Origin: a bacterium
GTDB lineage: Bacteria; SZUA-79; Acidulodesulfobacterales; Acidulodesulfobacteraceae
Assembly: GCA_021794255.1 (NCBI GenBank)
Contig: JAJYRF010000051.1
Location: forward strand, 1-10,415
Length of the DNA stretch: 10,415 nucleotides
Reading direction: 5' to 3'
Part shown: positions 1-5,788 of the stretch, piece by piece
How the letters are laid out: the number at the start of each line of letters is the position of its first letter
Numbering within the stretch: position 1 is the first letter of the stretch
Position numbers and translations under genes: made by a program
Notes under the pieces: model-generated
Seen by the model: only the letters and a program-made list of their open reading frames with translations
Told to the model about the DNA's origin: nothing
The model's database searches: none

Positions 1-1037
1 TGGACGTTAGGCTCTTTTCTGCCTTTCCTCGCCGTAGCTTCGTGCAGGGAGCGTTTCTTTTTTCTTGCCTGCTTAATAACCGTTATAGGGATAATATTGT
101 TTTTTACTTCCGTTATGCCGGTAATAGCTATGGCGTCGTTATAATGCCCTTTTTCTAATCCAAGACTGCGCCTGTTTATAGAAGTAAGATAACCATAGGT
201 AAACGCAACCTTATCTCCGTAAATAGCCTTAAATTCGTCCATAAGTTTATATCTTACGGCGTTATACATTGCGGCGGCGATATACTGCTTAGGCTTTTTA
301 AGTTTTGATAAAGCTCCTGTCTTATGTCCTTTTATATGACAGCTTTTATGTAATAATGCAAGATTATCGGGTCTATTAGTCCCGCCGTCCGCTCTCGGTA
401 TTATATGATGAATATGCCAGCCGTCGTTTTCTTTATAACCTTTATGACAAAACTGGCATTTGCCGCTTTCTCTTACGAGTAAAAACTGTTTGGCGTTTTC
501 ATAGCCGTATAGAGAGCCTTGCTGATATTCAACACCGGATACATCGGGATTAATAAGTTTCTGCATATCGAATTTATTAATTTCTACCTTTAACGTATAA
601 TCGGGATAATAGCTTACGAGTTCGTTAATTTTATTAACTATATGCCTTGCTTTTTGTTCTATGCTCGGCGGTAACCATCCTGTATATCTCCTGCGGTTAT
701 CGAACTTTGCCTTGCGGTAGCGGGTATTTCTGTTTCTTCTGCCACGTCTTAATACTTTTCTTGCCGCAAGTAAAGATTTAACGTCGGTTCTTAACCTGAT
801 TTCGCCTTTTTCTACTATTTTACCGTTATCCAACGCTACTGCGTATCCGGTAGTATCGCCGGGGTCAACGCCTACGGTTGCGTGCTGGACAATTTCGGTA
901 GTGTCGAATAATAACCGGATAGTAAACGGCTTTTTCGATACTATTACCGCCTTGCCTTCTTTTAGCATACGCCTTACCTTGCCGTATCTTTTAGTCGGCA
1001 TAAGCTGTTTTCCGTTCTTGCTAATTACTTTTACCAT
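1..1037 (-). CDS. iscB: IscB RNA-guided nuclease, 3' end beyond window
   Basis: IscB proteins are transposon-encoded, omegaRNA-guided DNA nucleases related to the ancestor of Cas9. The visible 345 residues contain a PLMP-like start (QLMP at 11-14), RuvC-I (VGVDPG, Asp58), an Arg-rich bridge-helix region (about 97-118), RuvC-II (VEINKFD, Glu152), an HNH insert (CQFC at 194-197, IHHIIPRADGG around 209-219, RPDN at 222-225) and RuvC-III (GHYNDA, His298 and Asp301). All expected catalytic positions are present. The second zinc pair of the HNH reads HxxC (His230, Cys233), where the other IscB in this window has CxxC. The ATG at 1037 follows AGAGG and directly succeeds the structured leader. The C-terminal TAM-interacting part lies off the window. 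Base composition is visibly richer in G+C than the neighbouring genes, consistent with transfer. Family identity is secure; activity is inferred from intact motifs. Confidence 0.93.
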   Translation of the reverse strand, partial: MVKVISKNGKQLMPTKRYGKVRRMLKEGKAVIVSKKPFTIRLLFDTTEIVQHATVGVDPGDTTGYAVALDNGKIVEKGEIRLRTDVKSLLAARKVLRRGRRNRNTRYRKAKFDNRRRYTGWLPPSIEQKARHIVNKINELVSYYPDYTLKVEINKFDMQKLINPDVSGVEYQQGSLYGYENAKQFLLVRESGKCQFCHKGYKENDGWHIHHIIPRADGGTNRPDNLALLHKSCHIKGHKTGALSKLKKPKQYIAAAMYNAVRYKLMDEFKAIYGDKVAFTYGYLTSINRRSLGLEKGHYNDAIAITGITEVKNNIIPITVIKQARKKKRSLHEATARKGRKEPNV

Positions 1038-1306
1038 TTCTTACCTCTAAAAAGTTACTGTAAGTCTTCCATAAGGAAGTTATTGCCCATCGGCAATGTT
1101 ATAAGCGCTTTGTTAAATGATGTTGACTGAGTCTTTCAACTCTGTTTACAGAGCCTCGATAGAGCCTGACGCTTGGGCATTACGTCAGGGTATCATCACG
1201 CAAATAACGTAGTATTGGTTATGAATCCGATACTGTGCCTAGACAACCAATTACTCTTGAACCTCACGGCTCAAGCCACATCCGAAAGGATGGGGTGATT
1301 GACTTT
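1038..1306 (-). ncRNA. IscB omegaRNA (HEARO-type leader RNA)
   Basis: IscB guide RNAs are encoded immediately upstream of the nuclease, with the guide at the 5' end. This leader holds an ordered series of hairpins: 1276-1295 (minus-strand loop TTTC), 1257-1274 (7 bp, loop GTGA), a long-range stem 1214-1220 with 1245-1251, 1165-1189 (7 bp), 1140-1153 (6 bp), 1083-1096 (5 bp) and 1066-1079 (5 bp). The element at 9950-10210 shows a similar series with different stem sequences, and identical TTTC and GTGA loops in the first two hairpins. The 5' boundary is set by the sequence AAAGTCAATCACCCC, shared by both copies. The guide would then be the flanking DNA just above 1306. Exact ends are inferred. 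Confidence 0.8.
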
Positions 1307-1426
1307 TTCTTTTAGTTTTTCTAATTCGTTTTGATATTTATATAATTTGTCTTCCCATTCTTTGGCATAATATTTTGCGTCGAAAATTAATCCTTCTAAT
1401 TCTTTTATTTCTTCTTTTATATCCAT
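1271..1426 (-). CDS. Small coiled-coil protein, 3' end replaced by IscB element
   Basis: A 51-residue ORF with an excellent ribosome binding site (AAGGAG, eight bases before the ATG). Residues 1-41 are rich in Lys and Glu with heptad-like Leu/Ile spacing (start MDIKEEIKELEGLIF, end ELEKLKEK), consistent with a coiled coil. The last ten residues (VNHPILSDVA) are encoded by the first bases of the IscB element, including its first hairpin, and the stop is in the second hairpin. The original gene was therefore probably longer and has been truncated by the insertion. Function unknown. Confidence 0.6.
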   Translation of the reverse strand: MDIKEEIKELEGLIFDAKYYAKEWEDKLYKYQNELEKLKEKVNHPILSDVA

Positions 1427-1441
1427 AATTATTTCTCCTTA

Positions 1442-2044
1442 TTATTTAATATAGCCGATATTATGGTTGATATATTCTAAATCCGTAAAATCTATATATT
1501 CTAATTTTTTTTCTCTGGTTTCTTTTAATTCCGTTATTTTTTGTGTACCACATAAAGGACATGGGTCCGTCATGGCGAATACTGTTTTGCCGGAAGCGGA
1601 ATATATTCTGAGTATCGTATTTTTAGGAATGGTATTGAAACTACTTATTCTGATGTCCTTTTTAGTAATTACGGATTTATTTTTCCAGTCTTTAATTAAT
1701 TTGGGGGGTTTTATGATATTATATTTTTTTGTATCTGTATCATTATTAGCGTAGTCAGGAAATTCTAGTGTTTCCGTAATCTCGATAAAATCAAATATTG
1801 ATAACTTATATTTCTTTTCGCCGGCTATGCGGACGGATGTATTATTAATACCGCAAGCCGGGCATTTATTTATAAATTGGGATAATGTCGTTACGGGACC
1901 GGATATGGCTATATACATTACCGTTCCTTCCGGCATAATACAGTATCCGTTGGCTAATCTTTTTTTGAGTATTACGGTTTTATATTCCCAGTCTCTTACG
2001 AGAGGCGGGGCGGGAATTATGTTATATTTGCCTTTGTAATTCAT
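1442..2044 (-). CDS. Hypothetical protein with two tandem CPxCG domains
   Basis: The 200-residue product is an internal duplication. Residues 7-88 and 108-191 align along their length: YNIIPAPPLVRDWEYKTVI with YNIIKPPKLIKDWKNKSVI, then a strand with ITKK or ILKK, an IPxGT or IPKNT segment, a CPACG (61-65) or CPLCG (162-166) knuckle, and a closing FDF.EI or IDFTDLEYI strand. Each half has only one CxxC, so a metal site would need both halves or a partner, or a Cys pair from two molecules. There is no signal peptide or membrane segment. The start at 2044 has GGAGA about seven bases upstream. It is the last intact native gene before the small ORF hit by the left IscB element. I do not recognise the family. 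Confidence 0.85.
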   Translation of the reverse strand: MNYKGKYNIIPAPPLVRDWEYKTVILKKRLANGYCIMPEGTVMYIAISGPVTTLSQFINKCPACGINNTSVRIAGEKKYKLSIFDFIEITETLEFPDYANNDTDTKKYNIIKPPKLIKDWKNKSVITKKDIRISSFNTIPKNTILRIYSASGKTVFAMTDPCPLCGTQKITELKETREKKLEYIDFTDLEYINHNIGYIK

Positions 2045-2087
2045 TTAAATTCTCCAAAATTATATGTTATATGTTAAATTTATAATT

Positions 2088-2366
2088 TTATTTATGAATG
2101 ATTTTGGTAATGATATTTTGTTTTTTAAATTTATTATATGCAACGGCAAAAATTGAGAAAATTACGGGAATTAACATAATTATTATTATGATATTTATAA
2201 AAGTTTTATATGTACTTATAGATAGATAATATTTTGATATTTTTGTTACGCATAATACAAATAATAACATTGATGATATGCCGAATGCCTCTTTAGGTTT
2301 GTTTGTGCTAAGTAAATAAATTATTGTGACAATCCAAAATAAACCGATAATTAATATTAATGACAT
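2088..2366 (-). CDS. Small three-span membrane protein
   Basis: A 92-residue hydrophobic protein with likely membrane segments at about 2-19 (SLILIIGLFWIVTIIYLL), 27-45 and 54-76 (the Ile-rich FINIIIIIMLIPVIFSIFA), and a basic C-terminal tail (NKFKKQNIITKIIHK). A strong AAGGAG lies ten bases before the ATG. It sits in a run of short minus-strand genes that includes a second membrane protein at 2919-3413. No family is recognised. A holin-like or membrane-stress role can be imagined, but no sequence signature supports it. Confidence 0.75.
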   Translation of the reverse strand: MSLILIIGLFWIVTIIYLLSTNKPKEAFGISSMLLFVLCVTKISKYYLSISTYKTFINIIIIIMLIPVIFSIFAVAYNKFKKQNIITKIIHK

Positions 2367-2406
2367 TATATATTTTCTCCTTATTTAAGTTTAGATTTAG
2401 TATATA

Positions 2407-2625
2407 TTATGCTAATATTATCCACATTTCGTCTTCGCTTATAACGTCGCTGTCCGTAAAAGACAGCGATACTGCTCTGGCTTGTTTATTATATACGACA
2501 TCTTTAAGATTTTTGCATAGTATTTTTGTGTTCGTTTCGTATTTTTTGGGGGATTTTGTTTTGGCGTAAACTGTTGATTTTTGATCTAATTCTTTTAATA
2601 TGTCGATTAGTTCTTTAACTTTCAT
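2407..2625 (-). CDS. Small hypothetical protein (MKVKELIDILKELDQ family)
   Basis: A 72-residue soluble protein starting MKVKELIDILKELDQKSTV. This beginning (a short amphipathic helix, then a strand with DxxV-like spacing) recurs in many small uncharacterised phage and bacterial proteins. The middle carries a single Cys (residue 37), and the end is acidic (FTDSDVISEDEMWIILA). The ribosome binding site AAAGGAA precedes the ATG by ten bases. The plus-strand frames over the same region have no comparable signals. Function unknown. Confidence 0.75.
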   Translation of the reverse strand: MKVKELIDILKELDQKSTVYAKTKSPKKYETNTKILCKNLKDVVYNKQARAVSLSFTDSDVISEDEMWIILA

Positions 2626-2659
2626 ATTTGTTGTTCCTTTTATGATTTTAATAATTTAA

Positions 2660-2836
2660 TTAATGTTTTTCTTGTAATAATTTATTTAAATTAGGCGTTA
2701 ATTTATCGGATAATTGTTGTTCTTCGATATTCGATAAAATTGCGATTTCTCCTTGGTCGGGGTTTCTGTTTTCTTTTTTACAGTTTATGAATATTTCTTT
2801 TTTTAGTCTTTCTTGTATTTTGATTTTTTCTTTCAT
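2660..2836 (-). CDS. Small charged hypothetical protein
   Basis: A 58-residue ORF running from ATG at 2836 to TAA at 2660, starting MKEKIKIQERLKKEIFINC and ending LNKLLQEKH. It is rich in Lys and Glu and helical in character, with one Cys at residue 19. The region upstream has only a weak purine-rich site. It fills a gap between clear genes in the same direction and shares the codon style of its neighbours (AAA, GAA, ATA), which is the main support. Function unknown. Confidence 0.5.
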   Translation of the reverse strand: MKEKIKIQERLKKEIFINCKKENRNPDQGEIAILSNIEEQQLSDKLTPNLNKLLQEKH

Positions 2837-2856
2837 AATAATTTTTTCTTTTTGTG

Positions 2857-2946
2857 TTATTTTGATTTTGGTTTTTGAATAGTTTTATTATATTGTGAGA
2901 TTTTTTCTAGGATTTTGTTCATGATTTCTTTTTCTTCTGATTCCAT
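2857..2946 (-). CDS. 29-residue peptide overlapping the membrane gene
   Basis: A very short ORF (MESEEKEIMNKILEKISQYN and nine more residues) whose ATG lies inside the 3' end of the upstream membrane protein gene, overlapping it by 28 bases in another frame. A perfect AAGGAG is placed eight bases before the ATG and is itself part of the upstream coding sequence. The composition is amphipathic and charged. The ribosome binding site makes translation plausible, but the length leaves it uncertain. Confidence 0.4.
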   Translation of the reverse strand: MESEEKEIMNKILEKISQYNKTIQKPKSK

Positions 2947-3413
2947 AATTTTGTCTCCTTTTTTGAGTATTGTTGATTCATTTTGTTATTATTTTGTTTT
3001 TTGATTATTACTTTTTTTGTTATGTTATAATTTTGAATACTATGATTACTTTTTGTCATGCTTAATGTCATTATAGCAAATATGAAATAAGAAGCAAGTA
3101 TAGTAACGAATATTATGTACATACTTTCTCTGTTTATAATATTTTTATAATGCATTATAATTGCGGATAATCCTATAATCATTGCTATTACGATTATTGT
3201 ATTTGGTATGCCTTCCATTTTAATTGCTTGTCTGTTTGTAGATTTTACAAGACCGACTATTATCGCAGCTGCGGCAAACATTATGCCAAATAGAATTATT
3301 CCTGTTTTATATGCTATTTCTTCGTTTAATACTCCTTCATTTCCTAGTATTATGAATATGGAAGCGATTATGTAGATAATTATTACGATTCCCGATAATG
3401 ATAAGTTTGACAT
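2919..3413 (-). CDS. Four-span membrane protein with basic tail
   Basis: A 164-residue protein with likely transmembrane segments at about 6-24, 36-56, 70-88 and 97-117. A hydrophilic, strongly basic C-terminal tail of about 45 residues follows, rich in Lys, Gln and Asn and ending NQKKKKS. The start at 3413 has GAGGAA seven bases upstream. The gene lies directly downstream of the TnpB element and of a probable gene fragment. The overall design (short loops, basic cytoplasmic tail) fits a small inner-membrane protein. No family is recognised. Confidence 0.75.
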   Translation of the reverse strand: MSNLSLSGIVIIIYIIASIFIILGNEGVLNEEIAYKTGIILFGIMFAAAAIIVGLVKSTNRQAIKMEGIPNTIIVIAMIIGLSAIIMHYKNIINRESMYIIFVTILASYFIFAIMTLSMTKSNHSIQNYNITKKVIIKKQNNNKMNQQYSKKETKLWNQKKKKS

Positions 3414-3449
3414 TATTGATTCCTCTTTTTTGAAAAATTTATAAATAAA

Positions 3450-3582
3450 TTATTCTGTTTTTGTGGATGATGTTATTGATTTTTTAATTTTGTTTAGAAT
3501 GAAATTAAATATTTCTATTTTATCTTTTTCATTTTTTATATATTTACCGTTTAATTTTATTGAATATGTTATTACTAGCGCG
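3450..3582 (-). pseudogene. C-terminal fragment of a gene interrupted by the TnpB element
   Basis: Immediately past the right end of the TnpB element an open frame continues for about 43 codons to TAA at 3450 (VITYSIKLNGKYIKNEKDKI, then a Lys-rich helix ending SSTKTE). It has no start codon or ribosome binding site of its own. Its composition matches the native genes rather than the transposon. The simplest reading is the 3' part of the gene whose 5' part is the ORF at 5039-5263. The two pieces would give a protein of roughly 105 residues. This is inference, because the exact junction cannot be set from the window. Confidence 0.45.
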
Positions 3583-3700
3583 TGAACTACTCTCGCCTAA
3601 GAGGCGTGAGCTTCCTGCTTCATCGTATGACGACTAATACCGGTATTCCGATATCCCGCCGGCTCATACTCCACAGGCGTAAACTCCGACAGATTACTGC
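3582..3700 (-). ncRNA. Predicted TnpB omegaRNA (right-end RNA)
   Basis: TnpB guide RNAs are made from the 3' end of tnpB and the right end of the element, with the guide following the end. Here the last codons of tnpB overlap a structured region: the 12-base palindrome AATACCGGTATT (3636-3647), a short hairpin TCGTCATACGA (3623-3633) and the right-end hairpin (3590-3610). The guide would start just beyond TTCAC at about 3581 and read into the interrupted gene. The 5' limit is a guess. Confidence 0.6.
3590..3610 (-). repeat. Right-end hairpin of the TnpB element
   Basis: The minus-strand stem is CTCACGCC paired with GGCGAGAG, with one A-A mismatch and the loop TCTTA. It contains the stop codon of tnpB (3597-3599). 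It precedes AGTTCAC, where TnpA would be expected to cut the right end. Confidence 0.65.
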
Positions 3701-4910
3701 CGTATTTTGAAACATATTCTAATAAGAATATTAATCCTTCGAGGAATAGATTAATACTAGCATTTATATCTCTATCATGAGTAATTCCACATTTAGGACA
3801 TGTCCATGATCTTTTTGATAACTTAAGATCCTTATAAACATAATCACAGTTTAATGTTGAACATTTCTTTGATGATGGATAAAATCTGTCAACTTCGATT
3901 ATCTGTCTTCCATACCAGGATGCTTTGTATTTGATCATGTCTACAAATCTACTCCATGATACATCCGATATAGATTTAGATAAATGCCGGTTTTTAATCA
4001 TTCCTTTAATATTAAGATCCTCAAGAATAATAACTTGGTTATCGTTTACTATTCTTGAGGATAATTTGTGTAAAAAATTATTGCGTTGATTAAATATATG
4101 TTCGTGTAATAAAGATAATTTGTTTTTGAATTTAAGATAATTCTTAGATGAGGTAGTTTTGTCTTGCTTAGTCCTTTTATGGACTTTTCGATTTAACCAT
4201 CTTGATAATTTAACTAACTTTTTCTGGGATTTAAGTAAGTATGTAGGATTAGGTATTTTGTGAGTTTGTTTATCGTTGATGTTGGTTCCGGTAGTGATAG
4301 TAGCAAAATCTTTAATACCTAAGTCTATACCAGTTGATATACCGAGTGTTTTTTTAGGTATATATGGAGTGTATTTGAATTTATCTATAAGCATATTAAC
4401 ATAGTATTTACCTGATGTGGTTTTAGAAATACTAATAGAATTGACTGTTTCGTAAAAATGTCTGTGAAACTTAACTTTTATAGATGATTTTAATTTAGGA
4501 ATTTGTATGGTATTATTTACGATTTTGAAACTCTGAGGTATTACTATACTGTTATAAGAGTATTTCTTTTTAAAGTTAGGATATCCTGCTTGTTTAGTAA
4601 AGAATCTATGGTAAGCATCATCTAAAGCTCTAAGACTACCTTGCAGAGATTGTGAATTAGCCTCTTTTAAAAAAGGGAACCCTTTTTTTAATAATGGTAG
4701 TATTGCTGAGTTAGAATGGTAATTATTTTTAATATTATAGTTTTCGTATAAGTTTATTGTCCTTTCTAAGAAGAAGTTATATACGAATCTATGATATCCG
4801 ATTTGTTCGTTAAAATATATTATTTGTTCTTTATTGGGATATATGCGGAATCTGTAAGTATAGAATTTATTATCTTTATCCTTAGTTTTATTCTTATTTC
4901 TAGGATTCAT
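3597..4910 (-). CDS. tnpB: TnpB RNA-guided endonuclease
   Basis: TnpB is the transposon-encoded, omegaRNA-guided single-RuvC nuclease from which Cas12 enzymes evolved. The 437-residue protein has the N-terminal helix-turn-helix/WED region (YRFRIYPNKEQIIYFNEQIG, residues 19-38), RuvC-I (GIDLGIKDFAT, Asp196), RuvC-II (IILEDLNIKGM, Glu297), a zinc ribbon (Cys350, Cys355, CPKC at 371-374) and RuvC-III (HDRDINASIN, Asp381). The first zinc pair is spaced CxxxxC rather than the usual CxxC. The basic C-terminal tail ending KQEAHAS is encoded by the omegaRNA region. Length and motifs are those of a full, probably active protein. No ribosome binding site is visible before the ATG at 4910. A strong promoter lies about 70 bases upstream. 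The cellular role inferred for the family is to cut the empty donor site and so favour retention of the element. Confidence 0.95.
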   Translation of the reverse strand: MNPRNKNKTKDKDNKFYTYRFRIYPNKEQIIYFNEQIGYHRFVYNFFLERTINLYENYNIKNNYHSNSAILPLLKKGFPFLKEANSQSLQGSLRALDDAYHRFFTKQAGYPNFKKKYSYNSIVIPQSFKIVNNTIQIPKLKSSIKVKFHRHFYETVNSISISKTTSGKYYVNMLIDKFKYTPYIPKKTLGISTGIDLGIKDFATITTGTNINDKQTHKIPNPTYLLKSQKKLVKLSRWLNRKVHKRTKQDKTTSSKNYLKFKNKLSLLHEHIFNQRNNFLHKLSSRIVNDNQVIILEDLNIKGMIKNRHLSKSISDVSWSRFVDMIKYKASWYGRQIIEVDRFYPSSKKCSTLNCDYVYKDLKLSKRSWTCPKCGITHDRDINASINLFLEGLIFLLEYVSKYGSNLSEFTPVEYEPAGYRNTGISRHTMKQEAHAS

Positions 4911-4983
4911 ATATTGCGTGATATGATGATTGTATAATGTGATATTGTATTATATGATTTTGGTAATGCTATATATTAGTAAT

Positions 4984-5012
4984 ATTATACTATATTATTG
5001 TTATGAAATCAA
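4984..5012 (-). promoter_or_regulatory. sigma70-type promoter for tnpB
   Basis: On the minus strand, TTGATT (5012-5007) is followed after exactly 17 bases by a perfect TATAAT (4989-4984). Transcription would start near 4977, about 67 bases before the tnpB ATG. It lies inside the element, between the left-end hairpin and tnpB. In such AT-rich DNA a TATAAT can occur by chance, but the combination with spacing is good. Confidence 0.6.
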
Positions 5013-5038
5013 TAGAAAATTAAGTATTTTTTAACAAT

Positions 5039-5263
5039 TCATCTCCCGCTTAAGAAGCGGGAGTTTTCTTGTTTGTTTTTGATAAATAAGGACATATAAA
5101 TAGTTTTTAACATGTTCGCGCGGATATTAATAATTAAAGATAAATTTTTTATTTCTAGAATCTTATCTTTATTGCTTATGTTGTTTAGCCATATTATGTA
5201 TTCTTCCGGAGTAAATTGAAATCCCGTATATGTCGATATTTTTAAATCGTTTGTTTTTTTCAT
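5039..5263 (-). CDS. Hypothetical protein truncated by the TnpB element
   Basis: A 74-residue ORF starting MKKTNDLKISTYTGFQFTPE. Residues 1-64 look native. The last residues (ENSRFLSGR) are encoded by the left-end hairpin of the TnpB element, which supplies the TGA stop. The start at 5263 lies two bases past the stop of the upstream gene, so it is likely translated as part of that operon. The C-terminal remainder may be the fragment at 3450-3582. The family is not recognised. The predicted content is mostly helical (FTPEEYIIWLNNISNKDKIL). Confidence 0.6.
   Translation of the reverse strand: MKKTNDLKISTYTGFQFTPEEYIIWLNNISNKDKILEIKNLSLIINIRANMLKTIYMSLFIKNKQENSRFLSGR
5043..5063 (-). repeat. Left-end hairpin of the TnpB element
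   Basis: A perfect 9-bp stem, CTCCCGCTT with AAGCGGGAG, and a three-base loop. On the minus strand no T-run follows, so it is not a terminator for the leftward genes. Its core CGCTTCTTAAGCG matches the right-end core CGCCTCTTAGGCG with compensating changes. It encodes the last residues and stop region of the ORF at 5039-5263. Confidence 0.6.
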
Positions 5264-5265
5264 GA

Positions 5266-5787
5266 TTATTTGTTATATTTGTTAATTAAGTTTTTAGATG
5301 CGGTATTTTTGATTTTTATATTTTTTGCCAATGTATCAACTCTGTTTGAAATTTCATTCCAGATTGTTTTTATTGCCAGTTTATATTCATCTGAAATGGC
5401 GTAGTCGTTTAAAAAATCTTTTAATTTTTGCGTGTATTCCTGTATATTTGAAAAGTTCCATTCTACCGCTTCGTTTTTATCTTTTTGTTTCCAATCGTTA
5501 AGTTGTATTGTCTCGTTAATTTTTGGATTATCTGTTTCGATAACTAAACTGTGTTTAGTTTCCGTCGGTTCGCATGGATTATAATATTCGGATTCGGCGC
5601 TATAATGTATGATTATTAGATAACAAGTTAGCGGAGCCGTTTTGTTATTAATATTTTTGATAGTGAAATAATTGTTAATTTTTTTATCATTGTCGAATGT
5701 GTCGTCTTCGCGTAGTATATCTAAAAGATTAACATTTTTTATAAAATCGGTTATTTCTTTAACTTTTTTCTTGTTGTTTGTGTTCAT
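5266..5787 (-). CDS. Hypothetical protein in the radical SAM operon
   Basis: A 173-residue soluble, mixed alpha/beta protein starting MNTNNKKKVKEITDFIKNVN. A central segment with strand character (CYLIIIHYSAESEYYNP, then KHSLVIETDNP) follows a helical N-terminus, and the C-terminal half is helical (LKDFLNDYAISDEYKLAIKT). It has two Cys residues, at about 55 and 72. The start codon at 5787 is one base past the TAA of the radical SAM gene, and its AAAGGAAAA ribosome binding site lies within the end of that gene, so the two are probably translated together. No family is recognised. Confidence 0.8.
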   Translation of the reverse strand: MNTNNKKKVKEITDFIKNVNLLDILREDDTFDNDKKINNYFTIKNINNKTAPLTCYLIIIHYSAESEYYNPCEPTETKHSLVIETDNPKINETIQLNDWKQKDKNEAVEWNFSNIQEYTQKLKDFLNDYAISDEYKLAIKTIWNEISNRVDTLAKNIKIKNTASKNLINKYNK

Positions 5788-5788
5788 T

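Larger units (their letters stand above)
1..1306 (-). mobile_element. IscB transposable element (copy 1), right end off window
   Basis: The unit consists of the omegaRNA and iscB, without a TnpA transposase in view. Its left end is placed at about 1306, where sequence shared with the second IscB element (AAAGTCAATCACCCC) begins and where the AT-rich coding sequence of a small ORF stops. Such elements are usually mobilised in trans by an IS200/IS605-type TnpA. None is visible here, so present mobility is uncertain. Confidence 0.65.
3582..5070 (-). mobile_element. TnpB-only IS200/IS605-type element (IS1341-like)
   Basis: The element carries tnpB but no tnpA. The right end is marked by a hairpin (3590-3610) followed by GTAGTTCAC, a typical IS605-type right-end sequence. 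The left end is marked by a 9-bp hairpin (5043-5063). The two hairpins share the minus-strand pattern CGCYTCTTARGCG, in which the Y and R positions change together, so they look like the matched ends of one element. The length of about 1.5 kb is normal for tnpB-only elements. The outer left boundary is uncertain by perhaps 20 bases. The element appears to split one small gene. Confidence 0.65.

Noticed and set aside
1120..1200. tRNA-like hairpins in the left IscB leader
   Set aside because: No cloverleaf with a TTCAA-type T arm and acceptor pairing can be drawn, and the same hairpin order recurs in the second IscB leader.
1467..2039. Plus-strand ORFs opposite the CPxCG protein
   Set aside because: They lack ribosome binding sites and mirror the minus-strand gene, which has an internal duplication and a good start signal.
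5043..5063. Rho-independent terminator for the gene at 5039-5263
   Set aside because: The T-run is on the plus-strand side only, while the genes run leftward. The shared core with the right-end hairpin makes a transposon end more likely.
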